Shown here piece after piece: positions 43,996 through 52,253 of a DNA stretch of 64,000 bases; positions within the stretch are counted from its first letter, which is position 1; every line of letters begins with the position of its first letter. The notes below the pieces were generated by a model, which did not search any database, was not told where the DNA came from, and saw nothing but the letters and a program-made list of their open reading frames with translations. The stretch spans positions 1 through 64,000 of the forward strand of contig LGFI01000009.1 in the NCBI GenBank assembly GCA_001508155.1. The letters are read 5' to 3'. The position numbers and the translations under genes are program-made. Origin of the DNA: Acetothermia bacterium 64_32 (GTDB lineage: Bacteria > Bipolaricaulota > Bipolaricaulia > Bipolaricaulales > Bipolaricaulaceae).

Positions 43996-44752
43996 CACCC
44001 ACGCCCACCTTGACTTCCCCCAGTTCGCCGAGGATCGCGCCGCCCTCCTTGCCGAGCTTAAGGCCCGCCAGGTGGCGGTGATCAATGTGGGGGTGGATCT
44101 GGCAAGCTCCCGGGCTTCCCTGGAGCTGGCCAGGGGCCGGCCGTATCTTTTCGCCGCCTGCGGGGTCCATCCCCATAGCGCGGGGGATTACTGCCCGGAG
44201 GCTGAGCAGGAGCTCGAGGGGCTTCTGAGGATGGGGGCGGTGGCAGTGGGGGAGATCGGGCTCGATTTCTACCGGGGGCTTTCACCGAAAGAGGCGCAAG
44301 AGGCGGCGTTCAGGGCACAGCTCAGGTTGGCAAGGAGGCTGGACCTCCCGGTGATCCTGCACCAGCGGGCGGCGGAGGAGGCCTTCCTCAAGGTGTTGGC
44401 CGAGGAGGGGCCGGTCCGGGGGGTGGCCCACGCCTTCTCCGGGGACGCGGCCTATGCCCACCGGCTGGTGGGGATGGGCCTTTACCTCGGGATCGGAGGG
44501 CCCCTTACCTACCGCAGGAACGAGGGGCTGCGCCGGGCGGTGCGACAGGTCCCCCAGGAACGGCTGCTTCTGGAAACCGATTCCCCCTTCCTCCCCCCGG
44601 AACCGCTGCGGGGAAAGCGAAACGACCCCACGAAGGTGGGCCTTGTAGCCCTCAGATTGGCCGAGCTCTTGGGGATGAAGCCGGATGAGCTTGCGGAGGC
44701 CACCTTCCAGAACGCCTGCCGCCTGTTTGGGGTCCGACTCTGCTTTCTCTAA
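43982..44752 (+). CDS. tatD: TatD-family metal-dependent deoxyribonuclease
   Basis: The 256-residue TIM-barrel hydrolase has F-D-T-H-A-H-L-D at the start, the metal Glu in G-E-I-G-L-D-F-Y near residue 92, I-L-H-Q-R near 125, H-A-F-S-G near 152 and L-E-T-D-S-P-F-L near 200. TatD enzymes act as 3'-5' exonucleases or D-aminoacyl-tRNA-type hydrolases. It is co-transcribed with nnr (overlap) and probably the transaldolase downstream. Confidence 0.93.
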   Translation: MSLFDTHAHLDFPQFAEDRAALLAELKARQVAVINVGVDLASSRASLELARGRPYLFAACGVHPHSAGDYCPEAEQELEGLLRMGAVAVGEIGLDFYRGLSPKEAQEAAFRAQLRLARRLDLPVILHQRAAEEAFLKVLAEEGPVRGVAHAFSGDAAYAHRLVGMGLYLGIGGPLTYRRNEGLRRAVRQVPQERLLLETDSPFLPPEPLRGKRNDPTKVGLVALRLAELLGMKPDELAEATFQNACRLFGVRLCFL

Positions 44753-44772
44753 AAGAAGTAAAAGGAGGCAAT

Positions 44773-45414
44773 ATGAATATATTTCTGGACACGGCGAGCT
44801 TGGAGGAGATCAGGGAATTCGCGGACTTGATCGATGGAGTGACCACCAACCCCACCCTGGTGGCGCGGGAGGGCCGGCCGTTCCGGGAGCTGGTGGCGGA
44901 GATCTGCCGCCTGGTCCGGGGGCCGGTCTCGGCCGAGGTCACCGCCCTCGATGTGGAGGGGATGGTGGCCCAGGCCAGGGACCTGGCCAAGATCGCCGAC
45001 AACGTGGTCATCAAGATCCCCATGGGCAGGGCCGGGGTGCGGGCGGTGAGGAAGCTCTCCGCCGAGGGGATCGCCACCAACGTCACGCTCGTCTTCTCCC
45101 CCGTCCAGGCACTCTGGGCGGCCAAGGCGGGCGCCACCTATGTGTCCCCGTTCGTGGGCCGGATAGACGACCGGGCGGGCGATGGCATGGAGATTGTGGC
45201 CCAGATCCTCCGGATCTACGAGAACTACCGGTACGACACCCAGCTGATCGTGGCCAGCATCAGGCATGTCCGACACGTGGTGGAGGCGGCGCTCCTGGGG
45301 GCCCCCATCGCCACCATGCCCTACAAGGTGGTGCGGGAACTGTTCGATCACCCATTGACCGATCTAGGGATCGAGCGCTTCCTTTCCGATTGGAAGGGGG
45401 TCCCCCAGGGCTGA
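44773..45414 (+). CDS. tal: Transaldolase, TalC/fructose-6-phosphate aldolase subfamily
   Basis: The 213-residue short transaldolase has F-L-D-T-A-S-L near residue 4, V-T-T-N-P-T-L near 24, the Schiff-base Lys in V-V-I-K-I-P-M near 80, T-L-V-F-S near 106 and S-P-F-V-G-R near 127. It interconverts sugar phosphates of the pentose phosphate pathway. Transaldolase versus F6P aldolase activity is not separable here. AAAGGAGG precedes the ATG. It converges on the M50 gene. Confidence 0.92.
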   Translation: MNIFLDTASLEEIREFADLIDGVTTNPTLVAREGRPFRELVAEICRLVRGPVSAEVTALDVEGMVAQARDLAKIADNVVIKIPMGRAGVRAVRKLSAEGIATNVTLVFSPVQALWAAKAGATYVSPFVGRIDDRAGDGMEIVAQILRIYENYRYDTQLIVASIRHVRHVVEAALLGAPIATMPYKVVRELFDHPLTDLGIERFLSDWKGVPQG

Positions 45415-45416
45415 GG

Positions 45417-46079
45417 CTAGATCAGCCCGGAGAGGAGGATCCACCTCGTCCCCACCAGCTCAAGCCAAAGGGAGTACGCCGCCTGAAATACCAGCTCCAG
45501 CGCCCCCACGGCCAGGAGCACCACCACGACCACGATCCCCACCTGCTCCAGGCGCACAAGCTGAAACCGCAGCCGCGGCGGAAGGAAATAGGCCAGCACC
45601 CGGGAGCCGTCCAACGGGGGCACGGGGATGAGGTTGAACAGCGCAAGAACAAGCGAAAGAAGTACGATAAGCCCCAAAAAGTAAAGCAGCCACCGAGCGG
45701 TGAGCCCCAGGGCGATCAGCCCCCGACCTATCCCGGCGGCGACCAGGGCCATGAGCAGGTTGGTGGCAGGGCCGGCCAGCCCCACCCACAGCATCCCCCG
45801 CCAGGGGTTGCGGAAGTGGTTGGGGTTGATGGGCACCGGCTTGGCCCAGCCGAACACCACCGGGAACCCGGCGAACCGCCGCAAAAGGAGCAAGGCCACC
45901 GGGAGCAGCACCGAGCCGATGGGATCGAGATGGCGGATGGGATTGAGGGAAAGGCGCCCGGAAAGCTTGGCGGTGGGATCTCCTAATCTCCAAGCCACAT
46001 AACCGTGGGCCACCTCGTGAGGGATGACGCAAAAAAGCAGCGCCACCACGGCCACCAGGCCCTCCCAGAGCTCGTTCAC
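45417..46079 (-). CDS. M50-family (site-2-protease-like) membrane metalloprotease
   Basis: The 220-residue membrane protein has H-E-V-A-H-G near residue 21 in the first helix and N-L-I-P-V-P-P-L-D-G-S-R near residue 150, the zinc ligands of the M50 family, plus the G-L-A-G-P-A-T-N loop. About five to six hydrophobic segments are present. It is the minimal type lacking PDZ or CBS domains, so a regulatory intramembrane protease with unknown substrate. GTG start overlapping the RqcH stop by four bases. Confidence 0.88.
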   Translation of the reverse strand: MNELWEGLVAVVALLFCVIPHEVAHGYVAWRLGDPTAKLSGRLSLNPIRHLDPIGSVLLPVALLLLRRFAGFPVVFGWAKPVPINPNHFRNPWRGMLWVGLAGPATNLLMALVAAGIGRGLIALGLTARWLLYFLGLIVLLSLVLALFNLIPVPPLDGSRVLAYFLPPRLRFQLVRLEQVGIVVVVVLLAVGALELVFQAAYSLWLELVGTRWILLSGLI

Positions 46080-47539
46080 GGGCCTTCCTCCCCCGATACC
46101 ACAATCACCGACTCCTCCTTTAGGATCACCGTCCCGGCAGGGGCCCCTTTGGGTTTTCGCACATGCCGGGCCTCAGTGTAGCTGACCGCGACCTTTCGTT
46201 CACCCCGGGCTTGGGAGTGCCAGGCGGCCAGCTGAGCCGCCTTGTACAGCACCTCCTCCGGGACCCTCCTGCCCCCGGTGCGCAAAAGGACGTGGGCGCC
46301 AGGCACCCCACGGGCATGGAGCCACAGGTCGTTGGGGCTCGCCTGGCGCACCAGGCGGTCGTTCTCCTCTGCCGAGCGGCCGACGAGCACGGTGAAGTCC
46401 CCGATGCGAAGCTGCCGTGGCCGCGCAGGGAGGGTGGCCTTGCCGTGCCGCTCTTGGGTTAAAGCCCCAAGGAGGGAAAGCTCCCCGGCGAGGTAGGGGG
46501 CAAGTTCCGGCCTCTCCGTGAGCGTTTTTTCGAGCTCTTTTAGCTTGGCAAGCTCTTCTCGCAAGACTTCCTCCCTCTTTGGCAAAGCCGACAGCCTGCG
46601 TCGCAACTTCCCCGCCCGGCGGTACAAGGCCTGGGCGTAAGCCACAGGCGTAAGCGTGGGATCCAGCTTGAGCCGCACCTGCTTTCCCTCAAACCCCTCT
46701 ACTTCCACCTCGGCCCTCCCTCGGGGGATGTCGGAAAGGCGGGCCAGGATCAGGTCTGCCTTCTCCTTGAGTTCGGCCCAGCGAGCCGCCTCTTTTCGCT
46801 CGGCAAAAAGGGCCTTGAGGGCGCGGCGTCGCCTGAGGATGGCCTGCTTGACCCCTTGCAGGTAGCGGCGGGCCATAGAGAGCGAAAGGCGCACCTCCAG
46901 GGCCCGGTCCAGGGCCTGCCAAAAGGAGGGGAACTCTTGAATGGCCTCCCCCAAGTCCGGCCGGGGGAAGAAGCTCGCCACGAGCCCCTGGTCAGTCTCG
47001 TAGAGAAACCCTCGGGGCACTTGGGCAAGGAGTTTGGCGAAAAAGGCGCGCAGGGCTTCCTCCCCTTCCGGCTGTCCGTAGTAGGAGGCCGCCCTTTTTA
47101 GGCTTGGGCCCACCCCGGCGAGAACATCGCCAGCCTGGCCGAACTCCACTGGCGGGTATGTGCCTTCCCTGAGGGAGGCGACCGCTCGCCCGTCCTGTAT
47201 CAAAAAGAGGTTTCCCAGTCGGGGACGAAGGTCGAGGATCAGGGCCCCCCCTTGCAAGCGCAGGCGGACTATCCGGTCATAGCCCGCCTGGTCAATTGCA
47301 AGCAGTTTTTGACCCTCAAGGCGGCGGAGGATGCGGCAGAGGGGAGGGGGTTCCGGTGGGGTGGGGGGGCGCAGGGCAGTACGGTGAAAGGCCTTCCCAC
47401 TTACATCCAAGACCAACGCCCCAGTTGGTGAAAAAAACCTGAGAAAGAACACCTCGCCCACCTGGTGCACCTTCGCCAGGCGGGCCCCCATGAGCCCCCG
47501 CGCCTCCTCGATCGCCACCCTGAGCTCGATCCCCTCCAT
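46076..47539 (-). CDS. rqcH: RqcH/NFACT-family ribosome quality-control factor
   Basis: RqcH binds stalled 50S-peptidyl-tRNA complexes and adds Ala tails to nascent chains. The 487-residue protein has an N-terminal NFACT-N domain (E-G-I-E-L-R-V-A-I-E-E), a central helix-hairpin-helix and coiled-coil region (about 220-360), and a C-terminal NFACT-R domain with N-D-L-W-L-H-A-R-G-V-P-G-A-H-V near residue 400. The ATG at 47537-47539 gives the homologous start. It follows the coiled-coil gene by four bases and overlaps the M50 gene. Confidence 0.9.
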   Translation of the reverse strand: MEGIELRVAIEEARGLMGARLAKVHQVGEVFFLRFFSPTGALVLDVSGKAFHRTALRPPTPPEPPPLCRILRRLEGQKLLAIDQAGYDRIVRLRLQGGALILDLRPRLGNLFLIQDGRAVASLREGTYPPVEFGQAGDVLAGVGPSLKRAASYYGQPEGEEALRAFFAKLLAQVPRGFLYETDQGLVASFFPRPDLGEAIQEFPSFWQALDRALEVRLSLSMARRYLQGVKQAILRRRRALKALFAERKEAARWAELKEKADLILARLSDIPRGRAEVEVEGFEGKQVRLKLDPTLTPVAYAQALYRRAGKLRRRLSALPKREEVLREELAKLKELEKTLTERPELAPYLAGELSLLGALTQERHGKATLPARPRQLRIGDFTVLVGRSAEENDRLVRQASPNDLWLHARGVPGAHVLLRTGGRRVPEEVLYKAAQLAAWHSQARGERKVAVSYTEARHVRKPKGAPAGTVILKEESVIVVSGEEGP

Positions 47540-47543
47540 CCTG

Positions 47544-48608
47544 CTAGGCCTTGGGCTCCACCTCCAAGGGGCGGTAGGGCTTGCTCCCCCCTTCCATGGC
47601 CCTCTCCGCAAGCGCGGTCAGCTGCCGGCGGGTCTCCTGCAGCTCAACATGAAGGCCTTTGAGTTCCTCCTCGAGCGATTTGTTGACCTCTTTAAGATGA
47701 GCTATCGATTGCTCCAACATCTTCTTCTCCCACTCCCGCTCAAGTTGGGCGAGCTTGAGCCTTTGCTCCATCTCCTTTTCCACCTCGGCCCTGGCTTCCG
47801 TTCGTGCCTGCTCCACGGCGGCGGCGAGCCTCTCCGGGAATGACTCGATCTCCTGTCGCATGCGCTCCAGCTCCTCTTCCCTTTTGCGCAGGGCCTCCTC
47901 ACGCTCCTTAAGCTCCCGCTCCGTCTCCTCCCTCAGCCTGGCCAGCTCCCGCTCCAAGGCGGCTTTTCTGTCGGCATGCTCTTCCTCCAACAGCCGCCTG
48001 TCCCTGTCTAGCTGCCAGCGGTACTCCGCCTCTTCCCTTTCCCTGGCCCGGAGCGTCTCCTCACGCTCTCGCTCCCACTTGGCCCGCTCCTCGGCGATCT
48101 CCTGTTCCAATGCCGCCCGCCTTTCGGCATAAGCTTTTTCGAGCTCTTCCTGCTTTTTAGCGTAGCTTTCTTCAAGTTCGGCAAGGCGCGCTTTGAACTC
48201 GGCCTCCAGGCGGCTCCTTTCCTCATCGTAGGCGGAGGCGAGCTTTTTCATCGTGTCGGCGGCGTATTCGATGTCGTGCAATTCCTTCAGCCGGGCTTTC
48301 TGGAGCTCTATCGCCCTGTTTAGCTGCTCCAGCTGCTCGGCTTGCTGGGCCATCTTGTCAGAAAGCTCGTTTAAAGTGGCCCCGATGAGCTGTTTGAGCT
48401 TGGCTATCCCTTCCTGGACCGAGCTTGCCGTGATTTCCCGGGCCAGATCCTGGGCCTGGCGGTCCTTTCGCTTTTGCAGCTCGGTAAGTTTTCTTTCGGC
48501 CTCCTCCCTGGCCGCCATCTCCTCCTTGAGGGCGTCGAGCAGTCGGTTGTACTCCTCGATGATCTCTTTTTTGGTCATCGCCTGGGAGACCTTCTCTTTA
48601 TACTTCAT
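47544..48608 (-). CDS. Long coiled-coil protein of unknown function
   Basis: The 354-residue protein is almost wholly charged and helical (E, K, R, A, L and Q rich), with clear heptad character from about residue 10 to 335 and no signal peptide or hydrophobic segment. A short Pro-containing tail ends it. I recognise no family. It is encoded four bases before rqcH in the same direction, so it may be coupled to ribosome rescue or to the membrane protease downstream. TATACT occurs about 28 bases before the ATG on the minus strand. A structural or scaffold role is the modest inference. Confidence 0.7.
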   Translation of the reverse strand: MKYKEKVSQAMTKKEIIEEYNRLLDALKEEMAAREEAERKLTELQKRKDRQAQDLAREITASSVQEGIAKLKQLIGATLNELSDKMAQQAEQLEQLNRAIELQKARLKELHDIEYAADTMKKLASAYDEERSRLEAEFKARLAELEESYAKKQEELEKAYAERRAALEQEIAEERAKWEREREETLRAREREEAEYRWQLDRDRRLLEEEHADRKAALERELARLREETERELKEREEALRKREEELERMRQEIESFPERLAAAVEQARTEARAEVEKEMEQRLKLAQLEREWEKKMLEQSIAHLKEVNKSLEEELKGLHVELQETRRQLTALAERAMEGGSKPYRPLEVEPKA

Positions 48609-48911
48609 GGCCTCACCCCTGCCTTTGTTTGCTAGGAGTATACCCCGCCGGCACGTGGGGGGACGTGGATGTTCACATCTTGGTTCTGTAGGGATTAAAA
48701 CGGGGGCCGAAAAAAGATGAGGTGTCTCGAGCGCCTCTTGGTCACAAAGACCGGAGTAAAGCCCTACATTGCTTTGCTTTTGACATCCGTCGGCCTGCGT
48801 TGGGGCCAAGGCGTTGGCCACAAAACCTTCCACGAAGGCCCCCGAAAGCCGAAAACCACCCCCACGGATATCGAAAGTAAAGACCTGACCCGAGGGTCCA
48901 CTGTCTATTTA
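48609..48911. other. Intergenic region with a solo transposon repeat
   Basis: The region separates the coiled-coil gene's start from the end of the superoxide reductase gene. I see no convincing gene. Its only notable content is the solo copy of the transposon terminal repeat at 48871-48891, about 20 bases past the superoxide reductase stop. Confidence 0.5.
48871..48891. repeat. Solo copy of the Y1-element terminal repeat
   Basis: AAAGTAAAGACCTGACCC with flanking bases matches the right end of the 2363-3269 element with two mismatches over 22 positions. No transposase accompanies it. It could be a REP-type sequence mobilised in trans or the scar of a lost element. Confidence 0.65.
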
Positions 48912-49304
48912 TCACTCGAGCTCTACACGCTTCTGTGCCTCCCAGAGCCCGTGAATGTTGCAGTAAGCGAGGGCGTGGAGGATGCCAGGTTTGCTGGTCT
49001 TAAAGGAAAAGGTCACCTCGTGGTGGGTATAGACCGGACCCTGGTTGGGGCCGGCTACCGCCTCCCCATGTGCGTTGAACTCGAACTTTCCAAGGTCATA
49101 AGTGAATTTCCCATCATCAGGGGAAAAGTAGGCAGCAATCCAGCGGATGTGATGCTCCGTGGTGTTGGGGTGTGCAATGGCCTTCCCCAGGGAGACCTTC
49201 ACCTGGACCCACTTGTCCGGCTCCACCCGATCCGGGCACTCGATGACCGGAACATGCTTTTCCTTCTGCCAATCCGCCTCTTGGATCCTCTCACAGATCC
49301 TCAT
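48912..49304 (-). CDS. Superoxide reductase (class II, neelaredoxin type)
   Basis: The 130-residue protein reduces superoxide to peroxide at a mononuclear Fe site. It has E15-K-H-V-P near the start, H-P-N-T-T-E-H-H-I-R-W near residues 45-55 and the C-terminal C-N-I-H-G-L-W-E, giving the four His and one Cys ligands. It lacks the N-terminal desulforedoxin domain of two-iron forms. Last gene of the nine-gene oxidative-stress operon; electrons would come from the rubredoxin at 53441. Confidence 0.92.
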   Translation of the reverse strand: MRICERIQEADWQKEKHVPVIECPDRVEPDKWVQVKVSLGKAIAHPNTTEHHIRWIAAYFSPDDGKFTYDLGKFEFNAHGEAVAGPNQGPVYTHHEVTFSFKTSKPGILHALAYCNIHGLWEAQKRVELE

Positions 49305-49801
49305 TTTTCCTCCTTTTTGCGCTTGCCAAGCTCTTTGTCAAGCCAAAGCAGCCCGCGGCCCGATTCACCGATTCTTTCAAGCATCTCCACGACCTTCCGC
49401 GTCTGATCCTCCTCCTCAACCTGCTCGGCCACGAACCACTGGAGCATCACCAGGGCCGCGTTGTCCTTCTCCTCTTGAGCCAGGGCAACGAGCTCGTCGA
49501 TCCTCCCGGTGATATGGCGCTCGTGTTCGTAGGCGGCCTTCCAGGCCTCCAGGGGTGAGCCCCACTCGAACCTGGGCTCCGGGAGGGCCTCAAGCCTCAC
49601 CCTCCCGCCCCGCTCCACCAGGTGGTCGAAGATCTTGAGGGCGTGCTCCAGTTCCTCCTTGGCCTGAAGCCGCATCCAGCCGGCCATCCCATCCAGGCCT
49701 TCCCCGTGGAAGTAGGCGGCCATGGAAAGGTAGAGGTAGGCGGAGGAAAGCTCCTCCCGGATCTGCTCGTTCAGGGCCCCTTCCATCCTCTTTCCGATCA
49801 T
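49301..49801 (-). CDS. Ferritin (non-heme iron-storage protein)
   Basis: The 166-residue four-helix protein has the ferroxidase ligands in E-E-L-S-S-A-Y-L-Y-L-S-M near residue 17, E-E-L-E-H-A near 50 and E-Q-V-E-E-E near 127, as in bacterial FtnA. It stores iron as Fe(III), limiting Fenton chemistry. The ATG follows a GGGGGAGGAG site. It overlaps the superoxide reductase by four bases and comes after the peroxiredoxin. Confidence 0.93.
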   Translation of the reverse strand: MIGKRMEGALNEQIREELSSAYLYLSMAAYFHGEGLDGMAGWMRLQAKEELEHALKIFDHLVERGGRVRLEALPEPRFEWGSPLEAWKAAYEHERHITGRIDELVALAQEEKDNAALVMLQWFVAEQVEEEDQTRKVVEMLERIGESGRGLLWLDKELGKRKKEEK

Positions 49802-49814
49802 CTCCTCCCCCCTC

Positions 49815-50480
49815 CTAGATCTTACGGTGGCAGAGCCACCAGTCGTAGCACTCCATCTTCCCCTCTTCGGCCTCAGCAAGGCGCCTTTGGGCCCCTTTGA
49901 TATCGCTTGGAGGCGGAACGATCACTCGATCGCCGATTAGCTCGTTCTGAGGCCAGTTGGCGGGGATGGCCACCCCCTCCTTCATCGCCGTCTGGAAGGC
50001 CTTGAGGATGCGCAGGATCTCGTCCATGTTGCGCCCGATGTTGAGGGGATAGTAGAGGATCGCCCTCACTATCCCCTGAGGACAGATGATGAACACGGCC
50101 CTCACCGTGGCCGCCTCCGAAGCCCCAGGATGGATCATCCCATAGAGCTCGGCGATCCTTCCAGTGGTGTCAGCGATGATCGGAAATGGGACCTCCACCC
50201 CCAGCTTCTCCTTTATCCACTCCACCCATTTGATGTGGGAGTAAACGTGGTCCACGGAAAGACCGAGAAGTTGGGCGTTCAACGCTTGAAACTCCTGGTA
50301 GCGTTTGGCAAAGGCCACGAACTCGGTGGTGCAAACCGGGGTGAAGTCCGCCGGATGAGAGAAGAACACAACCCATTTCCCCTTGAAATCCTTGGGGAAC
50401 TCGATGGGGCCGTGGGTGGTCTGGGCGGTGAACTCCGGCGCCGGGTCTCCAATCAGCGGTAGGCTCCTCTCCTGCATCAT
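49815..50480 (-). CDS. Peroxiredoxin, Prx6/archaeal AhpC type
   Basis: The 221-residue protein reduces peroxides with the peroxidatic Cys50 in [11 protein letters not shown]. Two C-terminal cysteines (C211 and C217 in E-C-Y-D-W-W-L-C) match the archaeal ApTPx-type arrangement, where they take part in disulfide exchange. The conserved Arg (T-V-R-A-V-F-I) is present. It sits between rubrerythrin and ferritin, consistent with clearing the peroxide made by superoxide reductase. Confidence 0.93.
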   Translation of the reverse strand: MMQERSLPLIGDPAPEFTAQTTHGPIEFPKDFKGKWVVFFSHPADFTPVCTTEFVAFAKRYQEFQALNAQLLGLSVDHVYSHIKWVEWIKEKLGVEVPFPIIADTTGRIAELYGMIHPGASEAATVRAVFIICPQGIVRAILYYPLNIGRNMDEILRILKAFQTAMKEGVAIPANWPQNELIGDRVIVPPPSDIKGAQRRLAEAEEGKMECYDWWLCHRKI

Positions 50481-50489
50481 TCCTCCTTT

Positions 50490-51002
50490 CTAAAATCCCT
50501 TGAAGTTCTCGCGGGGGGCGCCGCACACCGGGCAGTACTCCGGCGCCTCGCCCTCCACGGTGTAGCCGCACACCGGGCAGATGTATACCGTCTCAAGCTC
50601 GACGTCCTGCCCTCCCTCGGCGGCCTCCTTGGCCATGTTGTACATCTGGGCGTGGATCCTCTCGGCCTCCAGGGCGTAGTGGGTGGAGCGCTCGGCTCCC
50701 CTTTCGCCCTGGAACCTGGCCACCTCGTTATAGACGGGGTACATCTCCTCCACCTCGAAGGTTTCCCCGGCGACGGCCACATCCAGGTTCTGTGGAGTCC
50801 CTTTTATCATCCCCAGCTCGCGCAGGTGGTTGGTGGCATGGACCTGCTCTGCGTAGGCGATGGCACGGAACAGGCGGGCGATGTTGGGTTTCCTTTCGCG
50901 CTCCGCGACCTCGGCGAAGATGAGGTAGCGCATGTGGGCTTGGGATTCCCCGGCGAACGCGCCCTCTAGGTTTTTCTCCGTCATCTTGTGCATCCCTTTC
51001 AC
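50490..51002 (-). CDS. Rubrerythrin
   Basis: The 170-residue protein has an N-terminal diiron four-helix domain (E-K-N-L-E-G-A-F-A-G-E-S-Q-A-H and the later E-A-E-R-I-H) and a C-terminal rubredoxin domain with C-P-V-C-G-Y...C-P-V-C-G-A-P near residues 143-162. It reduces hydrogen peroxide to water. The start could be residue 1 or the internal M-T-E-K-N six residues on, the common N-terminus. The gene is between the cytochrome-b5-like gene and the peroxiredoxin. Confidence 0.95.
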   Translation of the reverse strand: MKGMHKMTEKNLEGAFAGESQAHMRYLIFAEVAERERKPNIARLFRAIAYAEQVHATNHLRELGMIKGTPQNLDVAVAGETFEVEEMYPVYNEVARFQGERGAERSTHYALEAERIHAQMYNMAKEAAEGGQDVELETVYICPVCGYTVEGEAPEYCPVCGAPRENFKGF

Positions 51003-51006
51003 CTCC

Positions 51007-51243
51007 TCATTCGCCTTTCAGGGTCCCCACCACCGGGAACCTTTCTAATAGCTCCGGCCCGTGGGGAGCCTTATCAAGTGCTGCGGTGAGGTCCCTACCC
51101 GCCGTATGGAGGGCCTGGTGACGGCCGCTCTGCCAGAGAAAGCTTTCTGTGACATCGTATACCCTCCCCCCGTAGGCAATGTAAGCTGGGCGGCCGTCCC
51201 GGCCATCGAAGCGGGCCAGCTCCTCCAAGGAAAACTCCCTCAC
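51007..51243 (-). CDS. Cytochrome b5-like heme-binding protein (small, soluble)
   Basis: The 78-residue protein follows the cyt b5 pattern seen in short bacterial forms: F-S-L-E-E-L-A-R-F-D-G near the start, A-Y-I-A-Y-G-G-R-V-Y-D-V-T, then two His-containing segments, Q-S-G-R-H-Q-A-L-H-T-A-G-R-D-L-T and D-K-A-P-H-G, that supply candidate heme ligands. No membrane segment is present. Its place in a stress operon suggests an electron carrier or heme sensor. The start overlaps the upstream gene's stop by four bases. Confidence 0.82.
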   Translation of the reverse strand: MREFSLEELARFDGRDGRPAYIAYGGRVYDVTESFLWQSGRHQALHTAGRDLTAALDKAPHGPELLERFPVVGTLKGE

Positions 51244-51791
51244 TTGAGGAACTTGGAGACGAATGGTGAGGGCTCCCCCCGGCGCATGAAGTGGCCCGAG
51301 GGCCCCTCTCCCAGGAACTCCGAGAACCAGGATTCGTGCTCGATCTCCTCGTGGAGGATGGAAAGGGCAAGGTCGTAGGTGCGGTGGTCCTTCCCGGCGG
51401 TCATGTTGCAGATCTGGGTGTAGCCGCGGACGGCGCAGCGCTCGGCCTCCACAAGCACCTTGAGGATCGCCATGACCTCCCTTGGGTCCTCGGGGAGCCG
51501 GGCGGGCCGACAGGCCGAGAGGTTGTGGAACTCCACCATGTCCTCGGGGAGCCTTCCCCCGAGCTCGTAGATCCTGGGGACCAGGGCCTCGAAGTGGTTC
51601 CGGTCCTCGATCCTGGCCACCTCGGCGATCTCCTTTATGGTCTCGCCCTCGAGGCCGATGAGGTTGGCCCGGAGGATGGTGTAGTAGTAGTAGGTGGTGA
51701 GCTCGGCAGCGGCGTTTTTCACCAGAAGCTCCAGGAGCTCATCGACGTTCACCCCTGCCCGTTCCACCATTTCCCGTGCTACTTTGGCCAT
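51240..51791 (-). CDS. DPS-like ferritin (thioferritin/DPSL family)
   Basis: The 183-residue protein is a ferritin-like four-helix protein with E-L-T-T-Y-Y-Y-Y near residue 30, E-D-R-N-H-F-E-A near 62 and H-E-E-I-E-H-E near 155. Cysteines in E-R-C-A-V-R-G-Y and the nearby I-C-N-M-T region match my memory of archaeal DPSL proteins with a thiol pair by the diiron site. These oxidise iron with peroxide and protect DNA. The ATG at 51789-51791 has a GGAGG upstream and overlaps perR by 13 bases. Confidence 0.8.
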   Translation of the reverse strand: MAKVAREMVERAGVNVDELLELLVKNAAAELTTYYYYTILRANLIGLEGETIKEIAEVARIEDRNHFEALVPRIYELGGRLPEDMVEFHNLSACRPARLPEDPREVMAILKVLVEAERCAVRGYTQICNMTAGKDHRTYDLALSILHEEIEHESWFSEFLGEGPSGHFMRRGEPSPFVSKFLK

Positions 51792-52204
51792 GCTTCCTCC
51801 TTTTTTCCTTGGCAGTTTGGGCACAGGCCAAGGAAGATGAGTTGGTGTCCCAGCACCCTGAACCCCTGGCCCAGGTCCAGGCCGTCCAGTTCCCGGCGGT
51901 AGGGGAGCTCGAGGTCGAAGGCCCGGCCACAGGCGGTGCAGCGAAAGTGGTAGTGGGGATGGGTGTTGGGGTCGAAGCGGTCCGGGCCGTTTCCCTGGAG
52001 CTCCTTCAGCTTCCCCTCCCGGGCCAGGGCCCGCAGGTTCCGGTAGACGGTGGCCAGGCTGATCTGCGCCCCCTTTTCCCGGAGCTCCTGGTAGAGCTCC
52101 TCTGCGGTGGGGTGGTCAGTGCGGCCCTGGAGGGCCTCCACGATGAGCCGCCTCTGCCTGGTCCACCGCCAACCGGTCCCCCCCTCTCTTTTCATGATCA
52201 TCAT
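51779..52204 (-). CDS. perR: Fur-family metalloregulator, PerR-like
   Basis: The 141-residue protein has a winged helix (T-R-Q-R-R-L-I-V-E-A-L...A-T-V-Y-R-N-L) and the Fur dimer domain. Metal-site residues match PerR: D-H-P-T-A-E-E-L-Y (His), R-F-D, H-Y-H, and an Asp in G-R-A-F-D where Fur has Glu. Two C-x-x-C pairs bind structural zinc. PerR senses peroxide by oxidation of its His ligands. Located inside the stress operon, it likely regulates it. Several close Met codons (52195-52204) leave the exact start uncertain; there is no clear RBS. Confidence 0.82.
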   Translation of the reverse strand: MMIMKREGGTGWRWTRQRRLIVEALQGRTDHPTAEELYQELREKGAQISLATVYRNLRALAREGKLKELQGNGPDRFDPNTHPHYHFRCTACGRAFDLELPYRRELDGLDLGQGFRVLGHQLIFLGLCPNCQGKKEEAWPK

Positions 52205-52253
52205 TTGCATTTTAACCCGGATCGATCCCCGGGTCAAGGGTGGTGTAGAACCC

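Noticed and set aside
52205-52253. Possible PerR box upstream of the regulator
   Set aside because: AT-rich words are present near TTTGCATTTTAA but no inverted repeat of the PerR/Fur type could be made out.
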